This document shows, piece after piece, positions 34,230 to 44,102 of a DNA stretch of 64,000 nt. Source of the stretch: Phytoactinopolyspora halotolerans (GTDB lineage Bacteria > Actinomycetota > Actinomycetes > Jiangellales > Jiangellaceae). The DNA is taken from positions 124,001 to 188,000 of the forward strand of contig NZ_JAAGOA010000002.1 in NCBI RefSeq assembly GCF_010550675.1, given 5' to 3'. Within the stretch, counting starts at the first letter, position 1, and every line of letters starts with the position of its first letter. Below the pieces are notes generated by a model. That model made no database searches and was not told the DNA's origin. It worked only from the letters and a program-made list of their open reading frames with translations. The position numbers and the translations under genes are program-made.

Positions 34230-35090
34230 CTACGCGGCGTCCAACTGCTCGAACTCCTCCCTGGACAGGGTCAGGTCGGCGGCGGTTGCGGAGTCCTGTA
34301 TGCTCTCCGGTCGGCTGGCGCCGGGAATCGGGATGACGTGTTCGCCCTTGGCCAGCATCCATGCCAGGCAGACTCGCTGCGGGCTGCTGCCATGAGCATC
34401 CGCCACCTGCGTGAAGGCGGCGAACAGCGAACCCAGTTCGGGCGCCCGGGAGATGCCGCCCAGCGGGCTCCACGGCAAGAAAGCGAGGCCCAGATCCGCG
34501 CAGAGGTCGAGTTCGGGCTCGCTGCTGCGGAACGCCGGCGAGAACTGGTTCTGTACCGACACCAGCCCTGCGCCCAGGATGTCCTTGGCCTGACGGATCT
34601 GGTCCGGGTTGGCATTCGAGATTCCCGCCATCCGGATCGTGCCCTCGTCGAGCAGTTCTCGTAGGGCACCGATGGAATCGGCGTACTCGACGTTCGGATC
34701 TGGGCGGTGGAACTGGTAGAGGCCGATGGCGTCGACGCCAAGTCGCTGCAGCGATGCTTCGCAGGCCTGCTTCAGGTAGGCGGGGGCGCCGTTCTTGGTC
34801 CATGTGCCGTCGCCGGGACGGAGGTGCCCGCCCTTGGTGGCCACCAGGACGTCGTCGGTGTTGCCACCGTAGCCGGCGAGCGCCTTGGCGATGAGCGTTT
34901 CGTTGTGGCCGACCTCATCGGCGTGCGCATGGTAGGCGTCGGCGGTGTCGATCAGTGTGATCCCGGCGTCGAGGGCGGCATGGATCGCGGCCAGCGAGCG
35001 GGATTCGTCGGGCCGGCCCTCGATCGACATCGGCATCGCGCCGAGCCCGATGGCGCTGACCTCGACGTCTCCGATCCTCCGGTAGTGCAT
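34230..35090 (-). CDS. Aldo/keto reductase
   Basis: NADPH-dependent reductase of 286 aa, TIM-barrel. Catalytic residues are visible: Asp and Tyr in LIDTADAYHAHADEVGHNE, Lys in VLVATKGGHLRPG, and His in LYQFHRPDPNVEYADS. NADP-binding tail motif PIPGASRPESIQDS. ATG 35090 has GGAGG about 10 nt upstream; TTG 35099 is too close to that site. Divergent from a LysR regulator with a T-N11-A box between, which probably controls it. Substrate unknown. Confidence 0.94.
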   Translation of the reverse strand: MHYRRIGDVEVSAIGLGAMPMSIEGRPDESRSLAAIHAALDAGITLIDTADAYHAHADEVGHNETLIAKALAGYGGNTDDVLVATKGGHLRPGDGTWTKNGAPAYLKQACEASLQRLGVDAIGLYQFHRPDPNVEYADSIGALRELLDEGTIRMAGISNANPDQIRQAKDILGAGLVSVQNQFSPAFRSSEPELDLCADLGLAFLPWSPLGGISRAPELGSLFAAFTQVADAHGSSPQRVCLAWMLAKGEHVIPIPGASRPESIQDSATAADLTLSREEFEQLDAA

Positions 35091-35173
35091 GTGTGTCAAC
35101 CTCCGCAGCAGGAACAGGTGAGACGGGTACCAGCCTTGCCTTACCCGGGTGACATGTCCAACAGGAAGAATCG

Positions 35174-35198
35174 CATCGATTGAGAAGGCTCATCGATG
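35174..35198. promoter_or_regulatory. LysR box between aldo/keto reductase and LysR genes
   Basis: CATCGAT (35174-35180) and ATCGATG (35192-35198) form a 7-bp inverted repeat with exactly 11 bp between T and A, the T-N11-A pattern of LysR-type regulators. It lies 20 bp upstream of the LysR start. Confidence 0.7.
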
Positions 35199-35218
35199 AG
35201 CGTGCCTATCCTGGGACG

Positions 35219-36169
35219 ATGGAGATCAGACAGCTGGAGCATTTCATCGCGGTGGCAGAGGAAGGCCACTTCACGCGGGCCGCCGAACGGTTGATGATCA
35301 GCCAGTCCGGTCTCTCTGCCTCGATCCGTTCCTTGGAGCGCGAGCTCGGAGCGTCGCTGTTTCACCGCAACACTCGTCATGTCAGCCTGACCGATGCCGG
35401 CAAAGCGCTACTGGTCGAGTCGCACCGAACCGTGGCCAGTGTGGCGGCCGCCCGCGAGGCCGTGGCGTCGGTTCAGGGACTGTTCCGGGGCACACTCGCC
35501 ATCGGCGCGGAGCAGTGTCTGGGGGCTGTCGACGTGGCCGCCCTGCTCGCGGAGTTCCGTGCAAGTTATCCGGGGATCGAGATCGTGCTCAACCAGGCCG
35601 GCTCCAGCCGCTTGCTGGACGGTGTGCGGAGCGCCCAGCTCGATCTCGCGTTCGTGGCCACCGAGAGCCGGGCGATCGACGGCATCGACCTCATCCACAT
35701 CATGGACGAACCGATGGTGGTCGTCTGCCACCCGGATAGTCCGTGGGCGGAGCTCGCCAAGGTCGAACCGGTCGAGCTGCTGGAGGCGACATTCGTCGAT
35801 TTCGGCCCGGATTGGGGTGCCCGCACGGTCACCGATCGGATGTTCTCCGCCGCCGGCCTCGACCGTCGGGTGATGCTTGAGGTCAACGACGTGCACAGCC
35901 TGCTCGACGTGGTCAATCACGGGTTGGGGCTCGCCGTCGTCCCGGCGCACATCACCCGCAAGCAGAAGGCTTCCACCCTGTCGGTCGTCGAACTGGCCGG
36001 CACGGACGCGACCTGGTCGGTCTGCGTGGCGTTGCCGCCGGAGAACCGTCGAAGTCAGGCGGCACGTAAGATGATCGATCAGCTCGACTTCCCGGAGCCG
36101 CCGGAGGACTCCTATCCGTGGTCACCCGGACACATGCGAGCGGCGCCCCATCCGGAGCGCCGCCGCTGA
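35219..36169 (+). CDS. LysR-family transcriptional regulator
   Basis: 316-aa regulator. N-terminal winged HTH (MEIRQLEHFIAVAEEGHFTR, AAERLMISQSGLSASIRSLE, then RHVSLTDAGKALL) and a type 2 periplasmic-binding-like effector domain (GTLAIGAEQCLGAVDVAALL onward). ATG 35219 is the canonical start. It probably controls the divergent aldo/keto reductase and itself through the T-N11-A box. The end of the gene carries a 7-bp GC hairpin (36140-36163) that may act as terminator. Confidence 0.93.
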   Translation: MEIRQLEHFIAVAEEGHFTRAAERLMISQSGLSASIRSLERELGASLFHRNTRHVSLTDAGKALLVESHRTVASVAAAREAVASVQGLFRGTLAIGAEQCLGAVDVAALLAEFRASYPGIEIVLNQAGSSRLLDGVRSAQLDLAFVATESRAIDGIDLIHIMDEPMVVVCHPDSPWAELAKVEPVELLEATFVDFGPDWGARTVTDRMFSAAGLDRRVMLEVNDVHSLLDVVNHGLGLAVVPAHITRKQKASTLSVVELAGTDATWSVCVALPPENRRSQAARKMIDQLDFPEPPEDSYPWSPGHMRAAPHPERRR

Positions 36170-36351
36170 CACGGGCGGGTGGGCTACCAGAGCGTGCATC
36201 ACGTCTGTCGCCTCGGCTGGCCCGGGACGACTACCCGTACATGGGCTGATCGCCGCGTGGGTACCCACCTGCCGTGCGGTGGACCTTTCTGGTCCTCTAC
36301 CTCTTTCATAGTCCATCCGGCGCCGACGCGCAAAGCCACTCGGTCAAATCT

Positions 36352-37380
36352 TTACAGACCACACATCTGTGCAGATAGACGGCCCAGCGCCACCAGGATC
36401 GCGGCTGGAACCGGCATGGTCTGCAGGCGCGCCGCCGTAGGGTCTTCCTGGTCTGCCACGTGGAAGCTCAACCTGGCCTCGTTCAGCCGCTCGACGATGG
36501 CGCAGTTCGCCACTTCCCACTCCAACTCGATCTCGGTGACGTCCGACTCATCGACCGTCGCCGGCAGTCCTGTCACGGCGAATCGGAATCCGGGTACGTG
36601 TGACCACATTCCGCTGATCGCCGCTGTTCCCTGACCGCCGGTCGTGGCCAAACGCAGCCGGGCACGGACGGAGGTGATGCCGTCGCGCCGAGAGAGCATC
36701 TGGATCGTTGCGACGGTGAGTTCGGGTGGTCCGATGTCAGCCGGCCGGCATACGGACGCCCAGGCTGAACGGAGCCACGACTGGCCGGGCGCGAACGTCA
36801 CCGGGAGCGTCCTTTCCGTACCGCGGCTGCGGACCACGATCTCGGCGGCCAGTGACGTGCTCCCATCCGTGTCCGCGGTGGAGAGTTCGGCGTCACAGTC
36901 CGGCAGCAGAGTAGTGCGGAACAGCGTCCACCTCTCCGCATCGGCGGTGACGGGTTCCGTAGGTCCGATGCGCCCCCATCCGGGGACGCTGACGTCGACG
37001 AGTTCCACAGCGGTTTCGCCAGGGTTGAAGATGAGGAACTCACCCTGCCAGCCCTCGGCCGGGCTGCCCGGAATCGCCGGTCGGGAGAGCGCCGTCTGGC
37101 CGCCGATGAGATCCACGGTCGCGCTCTCGGTGGCGTCGTGGCGCGCGTTCGTCCCCACCACGCCGGCGGCGACACCGACGGCGAGGGCCATACCGACCAC
37201 CAGCCATCGGCGCCACGAGCCGTCGCCGGGCACCGGCCGGTGCGGTCGGGGTGGATCGGGAGGATGATCGCCGATGATGCCGAGCTGCAGCGCCGGTAAG
37301 CGAGGCAGGCCGTCGTCGCCGCTGCCGGATACGTCATTGCCGGGGGCGGCGGCGTCGTGGGCTCGCTTCCGGCCCCCCAT
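36352..37380 (-). CDS. Hypothetical single-pass membrane protein
   Basis: 342-aa protein not recognised as any family. Residues 1-60 are cytoplasmic, polar and Pro-rich; one helix follows (WLVVGMALAVGVAAGVVGT, about 63-81). The outer part is beta-rich and has conserved-looking cysteines (LLPDCDAELS, WASVCRPADIG, EVANCAIVER, AQMCGL) that may form disulfides. GEFLIFNPGETAVELVDVSV suggests an immunoglobulin-like fold. ATG 37380 was chosen; upstream codons to 37428 lack a ribosome site. Divergent from acs with 285 bp between. Confidence 0.72.
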   Translation of the reverse strand: MGGRKRAHDAAAPGNDVSGSGDDGLPRLPALQLGIIGDHPPDPPRPHRPVPGDGSWRRWLVVGMALAVGVAAGVVGTNARHDATESATVDLIGGQTALSRPAIPGSPAEGWQGEFLIFNPGETAVELVDVSVPGWGRIGPTEPVTADAERWTLFRTTLLPDCDAELSTADTDGSTSLAAEIVVRSRGTERTLPVTFAPGQSWLRSAWASVCRPADIGPPELTVATIQMLSRRDGITSVRARLRLATTGGQGTAAISGMWSHVPGFRFAVTGLPATVDESDVTEIELEWEVANCAIVERLNEARLSFHVADQEDPTAARLQTMPVPAAILVALGRLSAQMCGL

Positions 37381-37665
37381 CTTCTCAGTGTCCACCTCGG
37401 AGGCCGTTCTGGGTAGCCCTGCGGACACCGTCGTCCGGGTCAGGCGTCGGCGAGGGCGGAACGGGAGAGATGACGTGCGCAGACGTGAGCCGGGTCACGC
37501 GGTGTCGGCGGAGTCTGAGACGATCAGAGGGAACAGCAACACTCGGTGGATCCGTACCGCTCGTCGTGCGCCTGTGCGCTGGGCGGTATTGCCGTGGAGG
37601 AAAGGCACGTGGTGAGGTAGGAAACCACGGGACCAGCCGAGCAAGAGACGTGAGGAGCAGACAAG

Positions 37666-39630
37666 GTGACCAGCGACGCGCTCTCCAATCTGCTACACGA
37701 AGACCGCCGCTTTCCGCCATCCCCCGAGTTCGCAGCCCAGGCCAACGCCACCGCCGCACTCTATGACGAGGCTCGTGCCGACCGGCTCGCTTTCTGGGAC
37801 CGGCAGGCGCGTGAGCTGCTGTCCTGGGAAAGGGAGTGGGATCAGGTACTCGATTGGAGCAACCCGCCATTCGCCAAGTGGTTCGTCGGTGGGCGGCTCA
37901 ACGTGGCCTACAATTGTGTCGATCGGCATGTCGAGGCCGGGAACGGTGATCGGGTCGCCATCCACTGGGAGGGTGAGCCGGGCGATTCGCGCACGCTGAC
38001 CTATGCCGACCTGCAGCGCGAGGTCAGCCAGGCGGCCAACGCGCTCACCGCGCTCGGTGTGGGTCACGGCGACAGGGTGGCCATCTACCTGCCGATGATC
38101 CCGGAGACCGTCGTCGCGATGCTGGCATGCGCACGGATCGGTGCCATCCACTCGGTGGTCTTCGGTGGATTCTCCGCGGAGGCCCTGCGCAGCCGGATCA
38201 ACGACGCGGAAGCCAAGCTGGTCATCACGGCTGACGGCGGCTACCGGCGGGGCAAGCCGTCGTCGCTCAAGCCGGCCGTGGACGAAGCCGTGGCGAAGTG
38301 TCCATCGGTGGACAAGGTCCTGGTGGTCCGGCGGACCGAGCAGGACGTCGATTGGGACGACACGCGCGACGTGTGGTGGCACGACATCGTCGGCGCGCAG
38401 CCCGCCCATCACACGCCGGAGCCGCATGACTCCGAGGACACCCTCTACATCCTCTATACGTCCGGCACCACCGGTAAGCCCAAGGGAATCAAGCACACCT
38501 CCGGCGGATACCTGCTACAGACCGCGTACACCCACCGCAACGTCTTCGACCTCAAGCCGGAGACCGATGTCTACTGGTGCACGGCTGACGTCGGCTGGGT
38601 GACAGGTCACAGCTATATCGTGTACGGGCCGCTGGCCAACGGTGCCACCCAGGTGATCTACGAGGGCACGCCCGACTACCCGGAGCCCGGCCGGTGGTGG
38701 GACGTCGTCGAGAAGTACGGCGTGACGATCCTGTACACGGCGCCGACGGCGATCCGTACCTTCATGAAGCAGGGCGAAGAGATCCCCGGACGCCGGGACC
38801 TGTCGTCGCTCCGGGTGCTGGGAAGCGTCGGCGAGCCGATCAACCCGGAGGCGTGGATCTGGTACCGGCGCGTCATCGGCGGTGACCGGACGCCCGTGGT
38901 GGACACCTGGTGGCAGACCGAGACCGGCGCCATCATGATCAGTCCGCTGCCCGGCGTGACGTCGGCGAAGCCGGGATCGGCGCAGGTGGCGCTGCCGGGG
39001 ATCGTCGCTGACGTGGTCGACGACGGCGGCAACGTGGTGCCGGACGGGCACGGCGGATACCTGGTGTTGACTGAGCCGTGGCCGTCGATGCTCCGTACCA
39101 TCTGGGGCGACGACCAGCGATTCATCGACACCTATTGGTCGAGGTTCGAGAACCGTTACTTCGCCGGTGACGGAGCGAAGAAGGACGAGGACGGTGACAT
39201 CTGGCTGCTCGGCCGGGTGGACGACGTCATGAACGTCTCGGGGCACCGCATCTCCACCACCGAGGTCGAATCGGCCCTGGTGTCGCACGAGAAGGTGGCC
39301 GAGGCCGCCGTTGTGGGTGCGTCCGACCCGACCACCGGACAGGGGATCGTCGCGTTCGTCATTCTGCGTGCGGCGGCAGGCGACGGCGGAGCCGACGTGG
39401 TGAAGGAGCTGCGCGATCACGTCGCCAAGGAGATCGGCCCGATCGCCAAGCCGCGCCAGATTCTCGTCGTGGCCGAGCTGCCGAAGACCCGGTCCGGCAA
39501 GATCATGCGCCGCCTGCTGCGCGACGTGGCGGAGAACCGGGAACTCGGCGACGTGCAGACGCTGGCGGACCCAACCGTGATGAACCTGATCAGCCAAGGT
39601 CTTTCGTCGAGTTCCTCCGACGACGACTGA
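37666..39630 (+). CDS. acs: Acetyl-CoA synthetase (AMP-forming)
   Basis: Activates acetate to acetyl-CoA through acetyl-AMP. 654 aa, full length. Core motifs: ATP loop [22 protein letters not shown], the hinge region [15 protein letters not shown] and the C-terminal acetylation site [11 protein letters not shown], whose Lys is the usual site of acetyl control. GTG 37666 with GAGGAG 8 nt upstream. Next to two acetate symporters and a LytS/LytTR-type sensor pair, forming an acetate-use region. A near-palindrome at 39651-39681 may terminate it. Confidence 0.97.
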   Translation: MTSDALSNLLHEDRRFPPSPEFAAQANATAALYDEARADRLAFWDRQARELLSWEREWDQVLDWSNPPFAKWFVGGRLNVAYNCVDRHVEAGNGDRVAIHWEGEPGDSRTLTYADLQREVSQAANALTALGVGHGDRVAIYLPMIPETVVAMLACARIGAIHSVVFGGFSAEALRSRINDAEAKLVITADGGYRRGKPSSLKPAVDEAVAKCPSVDKVLVVRRTEQDVDWDDTRDVWWHDIVGAQPAHHTPEPHDSEDTLYILYTSGTTGKPKGIKHTSGGYLLQTAYTHRNVFDLKPETDVYWCTADVGWVTGHSYIVYGPLANGATQVIYEGTPDYPEPGRWWDVVEKYGVTILYTAPTAIRTFMKQGEEIPGRRDLSSLRVLGSVGEPINPEAWIWYRRVIGGDRTPVVDTWWQTETGAIMISPLPGVTSAKPGSAQVALPGIVADVVDDGGNVVPDGHGGYLVLTEPWPSMLRTIWGDDQRFIDTYWSRFENRYFAGDGAKKDEDGDIWLLGRVDDVMNVSGHRISTTEVESALVSHEKVAEAAVVGASDPTTGQGIVAFVILRAAAGDGGADVVKELRDHVAKEIGPIAKPRQILVVAELPKTRSGKIMRRLLRDVAENRELGDVQTLADPTVMNLISQGLSSSSSDDD

Positions 39631-39755
39631 CCGCTTGTGTCGTGGCGGGTGGCCGCCGTTCCACACCGGTGGACGGTGGCCGCTCCCGTCGCTTTTCCGT
39701 CGCGTGCCGCCGCACGCTCGCGACGCGCGTGCGGTGCGCGGCGTAAAGTCCAGCC

Positions 39756-40961
39756 ATGAGTTCGTCGGTCGTCGTCATCGCCGTGATCACGGTGCTGGTC
39801 ACGCTGGCGGCCGTGTTGCTGGTGCGGATGGTGCGGTCACGTCTGGTGCTCGGCACTACGGAGGACCAGACCACGTACCGAGTTCTGCACACCACGAGTC
39901 TCGCTTCGCCCGAGCTGCGGGCAGGCTTGGGCGCCGGAGCCGAACGTGCGGTGAAACATCTGCGGGACCTGCTCGCCACGCCGGCACTCGCACTCACCGA
40001 CGGGGAAGGCGTCTTGGCCTGGGACGGCGCCGGTGGGACGCACGCTGCCGACGTGGACCGGCATGCCGTCACGGCGCTCGACTCGGGCAAGACGGAGGTG
40101 CTCGGCCCGGATACCGTCGAATGCGAGCGCGTCGACTGCCTCGTGCGGCATGCGGTGGCGACGGCGCTGACCACGGACAACCGGGTGGTCGGAGCACTCG
40201 TGGCGTACACCACCACGCGTCCGTCTGCGGGGCTGGTTCGCGCTGTAGAGGAAGTGGCTAGGTTCGTCTCGGGCCAGCTCGAGCTGGCCGAGTTCGACCG
40301 GGAACGGGCGAAGCTTGCCGAGGCGGAGATCCGGGCGTTGCGAGCGCAGATCTCACCGCATTTTGTCTACAACGCGCTGGGGGCGATCGCGTCATACGTG
40401 CGTTCCGATCCGGAGCACGCACGGGAACTGCTGCTCGAGTTCGCCGATTTCACCCGCTACTCGTTCCGTCGGCACGGTGACTTCACCACGCTGGCGGAGG
40501 AGCTACGCTCCGTCGAGCGTTACCTGATGCTGGAGCGGGCCCGATTCGGGGATCGGCTCTCCGTCACGCTCCGGGTGGCGCCGGAGGTGTTGCCCGTGGC
40601 GGTGCCGTTCCTGTGTCTGCAGCCGCTGGTGGAGAACGCCGTCCGGCACGGGCTGGAGGGCCGCTCCGGCGCCGGGCACATCACGATCACCGCCGAAGAC
40701 GCCGGCAATGAGGCACTGATCAGCATCGACGACGACGGCGTGGGGATGGACCCGGAGCTGGTCCACAGGATCTTGGCCGGGGACGCCGACGGTGAGCGCG
40801 TCGGCGTCGGTATCGGCAACGTGGACGAGCGGCTCCGCGCGGTGTTCGGCGACGACTACGGGCTGGTGATCGAGACCAACATCGGCGCCGGCACTCGCGC
40901 CCGCATGCGCGTCCCCAAGTACCGCCCCGGCGTCCACGCGGCACCCCCCACGCCTAAATGA
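39756..40961 (+). CDS. LytS-type sensor histidine kinase
   Basis: 401-aa kinase of the 5TM-less LytS/YehU-like class. One N-terminal helix (VVVIAVITVLVTLAAVLLV), a GAF-like region (about 60-180), then the His-kinase box with His202 in AQISPHFVYNALGAI, and the ATPase domain (N-box PLVENAVRHGLEG, G-box DDDGVGMDPE, GIGNVDERL). Kinases of this kind occur beside sodium/acetate symporters and pair with LytTR regulators. The likely partner is at 43158-43889 on the other strand. Its last codon and stop lie in the copy B palindrome. Confidence 0.92.
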   Translation: MSSSVVVIAVITVLVTLAAVLLVRMVRSRLVLGTTEDQTTYRVLHTTSLASPELRAGLGAGAERAVKHLRDLLATPALALTDGEGVLAWDGAGGTHAADVDRHAVTALDSGKTEVLGPDTVECERVDCLVRHAVATALTTDNRVVGALVAYTTTRPSAGLVRAVEEVARFVSGQLELAEFDRERAKLAEAEIRALRAQISPHFVYNALGAIASYVRSDPEHARELLLEFADFTRYSFRRHGDFTTLAEELRSVERYLMLERARFGDRLSVTLRVAPEVLPVAVPFLCLQPLVENAVRHGLEGRSGAGHITITAEDAGNEALISIDDDGVGMDPELVHRILAGDADGERVGVGIGNVDERLRAVFGDDYGLVIETNIGAGTRARMRVPKYRPGVHAAPPTPK

Positions 40962-41046
40962 TCATGTGAAGTGGGTTTTCTCGTGCCGTACCAGGTCTGC
41001 AGACATGGTAGTGCTGGAGAAAACCCACTTCACATGATCATTTAGG
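40953..41046. repeat. 94-bp palindromic element, copy B
   Basis: Same element as 19099-19192: outer arms CCTAAATGATCATGTGAAGT with their complement, inner arm GGGTTTTCTCG, centre GTCTGCAGAC. It holds the stop codons of both convergent genes (kinase TGA 40959-40961; symporter stop 41042-41044 on the minus strand). The pair G40973-C41026 replaces A19119-T19172 of copy A, a compensatory change that keeps the stem. Confidence 0.9.
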
Positions 41047-42802
41047 GGCGGTGCCAGCGGGCTTCGGGGTCCCAGGAACCGCGGTCGAGGTCGAGGTTCT
41101 CGGGGGTGTGCAGGCGGACCATGGTGCGGTCGACGCCCGGTGCGACGTGCCGTTGCGTCAACAGGGAGACCATGATCATCACGGTGAACGTCATCGGCAT
41201 CGACCAGGCCGCCGGCTGCGCCAGCAGCGCACCGAGCCAGCCGTCCTGCGGCCCGATCACGATGATGGTGGCGACGGCAGCGGTCGCCGCCCCGCCGCCG
41301 ACGATCAACCCGGCGACGGCGCCCGGCCAGGTCAGCCGCCGCCACCAGATCCCCAGTACCAGCAACGGGCAGAACGACGACGCCGCCACCGCGAACGCCA
41401 GCCCCACCACGTCGGCGATGGCGAGTGTGGGGCCGGACAGCGCCAGCGCCACCGGGATCATCAGCGCGAGGATGGCCCCGAGCCGGAATCCGGCGACCGG
41501 GTTCCGCGCCCGGCGGCCCAGCAGGTCCTGCGACAGCACCCCGGCGACGGAGACGGTCAAACCCGACGATGTCGACAGGAACGCGGCGAACGCCCCGGCG
41601 GCCACCAGCGCGGTCAACGCCTCGCCGGCGACGCCGTCGACCAACCGGCCGGGCAGGATCAGCACCACGGCATCTGTCCGCCCGGTGAGCAACAGCTCAG
41701 GCGTGTACAGGCGGCCGAGTGCTCCGTACAACGGTGGCAGCAGGTAGAAGATGCTGAGCAGGCTGAGAACGGCCAGGGTCGTCCGGCGTGCCGCGCGGCC
41801 GTCCGGGTTGGTGTAGAACCGCACCAGCACGTGCGGTAGCCCCATGGTGCCGAAGAACAGCGCCAGGATCAGCGAGTAGGTGGAGTACAGCGGGTGGTCG
41901 CCCCCCGAACGCAGCGGCAGCGCCCAGTGTTCGCCGCTCATCGGGGTCAGGTGTGCGGCATGCGGGATGCGAGCGTCGGCCGGGAACGTCAGCACCGAGC
42001 CTGCCTCGACGTGATGCTCCCCGGCGGTGAGGGTCAGATCCCGGTCGATCGGTTCGCCGTCGACCGTCCCGTCCGCCCGCACGGTGACCGGGTCAGGGAC
42101 CTCGATGGTGACGTCGGTGCCGATCTCGACGGTGGTCCGCTCGGCGAAGGTCGGCTCGTCCGGCGGCGCCAGCTCGGGACGGCCCTCGGACTGCCACACC
42201 AGCAGCGCGAAGATCACCGGAACGGCCAGCGCGGTGAGCTTGAGCCAGTACTGGAACGCCTGCACGAACGTGATGCTGCGCATGCCCCCGCCGAGGACGC
42301 TGACCAGGACCACCACGGCGACCGCGGCCGGTCCCACCCAGGCCGGCGCGCCGGTGACGGTGCGCAGCGTCAGCCCGGCCGCCTGGAACTGCGGCAGCAG
42401 GTACAACCATCCGATCGCCACCACCAAGACGCTGGAGGTGAGCCGTACCGCCGTCGACTCGAGGCGTGCCTCGGCGAAGTCGGGCAGGGTGTACGCTCCG
42501 GACCTGCGCAGCGGCGCAGCGACCAGCACCAGCAGCATGAGATAGCCGGCCGTGTAGCCGACCGGAAACCAGAGCATGTCCGTGCCGTACGCGAGCACCA
42601 ACCCGGCGATCCCGAGGAAGGATGCCGCGGAGAGATACTCGCCGCCGATGGCCGACGCATTCCACCACGGCGTCACCGACCGCGACGCAACGTAAAAGTC
42701 GCTGGTGGTACGTACCGCTCGCACCCCGTACATGCCGATCAGCACCGTGACGACGGCGGTGAAGACGACCGCGGCGATCCCGGCGGTGGGGCTGCCGGTC
42801 AC
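41042..42802 (-). CDS. Sodium:solute symporter, cation/acetate type (ActP-like), first copy
   Basis: 586-aa SSS-family transporter with about 13-14 helices: VTPWWNASAIGGEYLSAASF near the N-terminus is the family signature (sodium site), with FFGTMGLPHVLVRFYTNPDG in the middle. An extracellular insert of about 90 residues (about 205-300: TIEVPDPVTVRADGT, HVEAGSVLTFPADA) distinguishes it from the second copy. Likely takes up acetate or another short carboxylate with Na+. GTG start in a GTGA-type overlap with the small membrane gene; the operon is led by the LytTR regulator. The stop lies in the palindrome. Confidence 0.92.
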   Translation of the reverse strand: MTGSPTAGIAAVVFTAVVTVLIGMYGVRAVRTTSDFYVASRSVTPWWNASAIGGEYLSAASFLGIAGLVLAYGTDMLWFPVGYTAGYLMLLVLVAAPLRRSGAYTLPDFAEARLESTAVRLTSSVLVVAIGWLYLLPQFQAAGLTLRTVTGAPAWVGPAAVAVVVLVSVLGGGMRSITFVQAFQYWLKLTALAVPVIFALLVWQSEGRPELAPPDEPTFAERTTVEIGTDVTIEVPDPVTVRADGTVDGEPIDRDLTLTAGEHHVEAGSVLTFPADARIPHAAHLTPMSGEHWALPLRSGGDHPLYSTYSLILALFFGTMGLPHVLVRFYTNPDGRAARRTTLAVLSLLSIFYLLPPLYGALGRLYTPELLLTGRTDAVVLILPGRLVDGVAGEALTALVAAGAFAAFLSTSSGLTVSVAGVLSQDLLGRRARNPVAGFRLGAILALMIPVALALSGPTLAIADVVGLAFAVAASSFCPLLVLGIWWRRLTWPGAVAGLIVGGGAATAAVATIIVIGPQDGWLGALLAQPAAWSMPMTFTVMIMVSLLTQRHVAPGVDRTMVRLHTPENLDLDRGSWDPEARWHRP

Positions 42803-43161
42803 CTCCGGTTCACCATCTCGGCGAAGTCGCGCTCGATCCGTTCGGCGTGCCGGAGATAGAACCAGGCGGCCACGATCAGCACCGGATAGACGGCACCGCC
42901 GAGCAACACCCAGGGCAGCGGTATGCCCATCAGATCGACGCTCTTCAGCCCCGGCGCGATGGCGAACACCAGCGGCACCATGGCCACCATCACGAAGACG
43001 ACACCGGCCACGGTCAGCCCGAGCCGTAGTTGGGCTCGCAGCAGCGCACGCATATAGATCTCACCGAGGCGGGTCTGTGCGTCGATCTCCGCCGTGACGG
43101 CTTGCCGCCGGACGCGCGGCCGTCGCCGCCGCGGACCCGTCACGGTGACCCGTTCGTTCAT
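42799..43161 (-). CDS. Small two-helix membrane protein, symporter partner
   Basis: 120-aa protein with an Arg-rich N-terminus and two helices (LGLTVAGVVFVMVAMVPLVF and PLPWVLLGGAVYPVLIVAAW). The layout (small two-TM gene overlapping a symporter gene) and topology match the DUF485/DUF4212 partner proteins of solute symporters. It sits between the LytTR regulator and the symporter with ATGA overlaps on both sides. Probably stabilises or modulates the transporter; exact family not certain. Confidence 0.82.
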   Translation of the reverse strand: MNERVTVTGPRRRRPRVRRQAVTAEIDAQTRLGEIYMRALLRAQLRLGLTVAGVVFVMVAMVPLVFAIAPGLKSVDLMGIPLPWVLLGGAVYPVLIVAAWFYLRHAERIERDFAEMVNRR

Positions 43162-43889
43162 CGCCGATCGCCTGCTTCACGCACGAGCAGGTCGCGGAAG
43201 TCCCGCGTGTGCCGCCGGCTGACCGGCAGCACGGTGTCTCCGACGACGACGGTGTACCGGCCGGCGTCCATCCGAATCTCGCTGACGTGCGACAACGCCA
43301 CCAGGTGACTGCGGTGGATGCGGACGAAGCCGGCCTCCGCCCACCGCTCCTCCAGCGTGGACAGCGGGATGCGCAGCAGATGGCTGCCGTTCCTGGTGTG
43401 CAGCCGAGCGTAGTCGCCGTGCGCCGTCACGTAACCGACGTCGCTGCGTCGGACGAACCGGGTGACGCCGCCCAACTCGACCGGGATGGTCTCGTCGTCC
43501 GGATCGTGCGAGGCGGAATGCCGGCCTTCGACGGTGTCGGCCGCCCGGCGCACCGCCTCCGCCAGCCGCTCCGGCCGCATGGGCTTCATCACATAGTCGA
43601 CGGCGTGCAGGTCGAAGGCGTCGACGGCGTGGTCGTCGTAGGCGGTGACGAAGACGACGGCGGGCGGCGTGCGGAACTGGGCGAGCACCCGGGCCAGGTC
43701 CAGTCCGGACAGCCCGGGCATCCGGATGTCGAGGAAGACGGTGTCGATCTGCTCCCGTTCCAGGGTGCGCAGCGCACCGGCGGCGTCGGATGCGGTCAGC
43801 ACCCGGCCGACCCGCTGATCCTGGCCGAGCAGGTAGGCGAGCTCGGCCAGCGCCGGGGGTTCGTCGTCGACCGCCAGAACGCTGAGCAT
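43158..43889 (-). CDS. LytTR-family response regulator
   Basis: 243-aa regulator: receiver domain (VLAVDDEPPALAELAYLL, phosphoacceptor Asp54 in VFLDIRMPGLSG, Lys in DYVMKPMRPE) and C-terminal LytTR DNA-binding domain (VGYVTAHGDYARLHTRNG, FVRIHRSHLVALSHVSEI). ATG 43889 chosen; the frame to 44003 upstream has no support. First gene of the symporter operon. Likely partner of the LytS-like kinase at 39756, forming an acetate or carboxylate sensing system. Confidence 0.93.
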   Translation of the reverse strand: MLSVLAVDDEPPALAELAYLLGQDQRVGRVLTASDAAGALRTLEREQIDTVFLDIRMPGLSGLDLARVLAQFRTPPAVVFVTAYDDHAVDAFDLHAVDYVMKPMRPERLAEAVRRAADTVEGRHSASHDPDDETIPVELGGVTRFVRRSDVGYVTAHGDYARLHTRNGSHLLRIPLSTLEERWAEAGFVRIHRSHLVALSHVSEIRMDAGRYTVVVGDTVLPVSRRHTRDFRDLLVREAGDRR

Positions 43890-44102
43890 GCCGGTGAGGG
43901 TAGCCCTCGAACACGCTGTTGTCAGGTCCGCTCGGCGCAGCGGGGCGACCGCTCGTCGCGCGGCGGCCTGCCGTGTGCCGACCGACCCGACCGTCCGTCG
44001 CACGTCACCGGCGAGACACTCCCGCGTGACGTTCCCGGCCCTCTAGCGTGGCGGACCACAGCCGGTGGTGTGATCCGGCACACATCAGGACGAGGAGGTC
44101 GC

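Noticed and set aside
33886-34803. Minus-strand frame with repeated SSPRPLHPTGHARL-type units
   Set aside because: The repetition comes from the 93-bp DNA repeat; the rest is antisense to the Fic-like gene and in another frame of the reductase.
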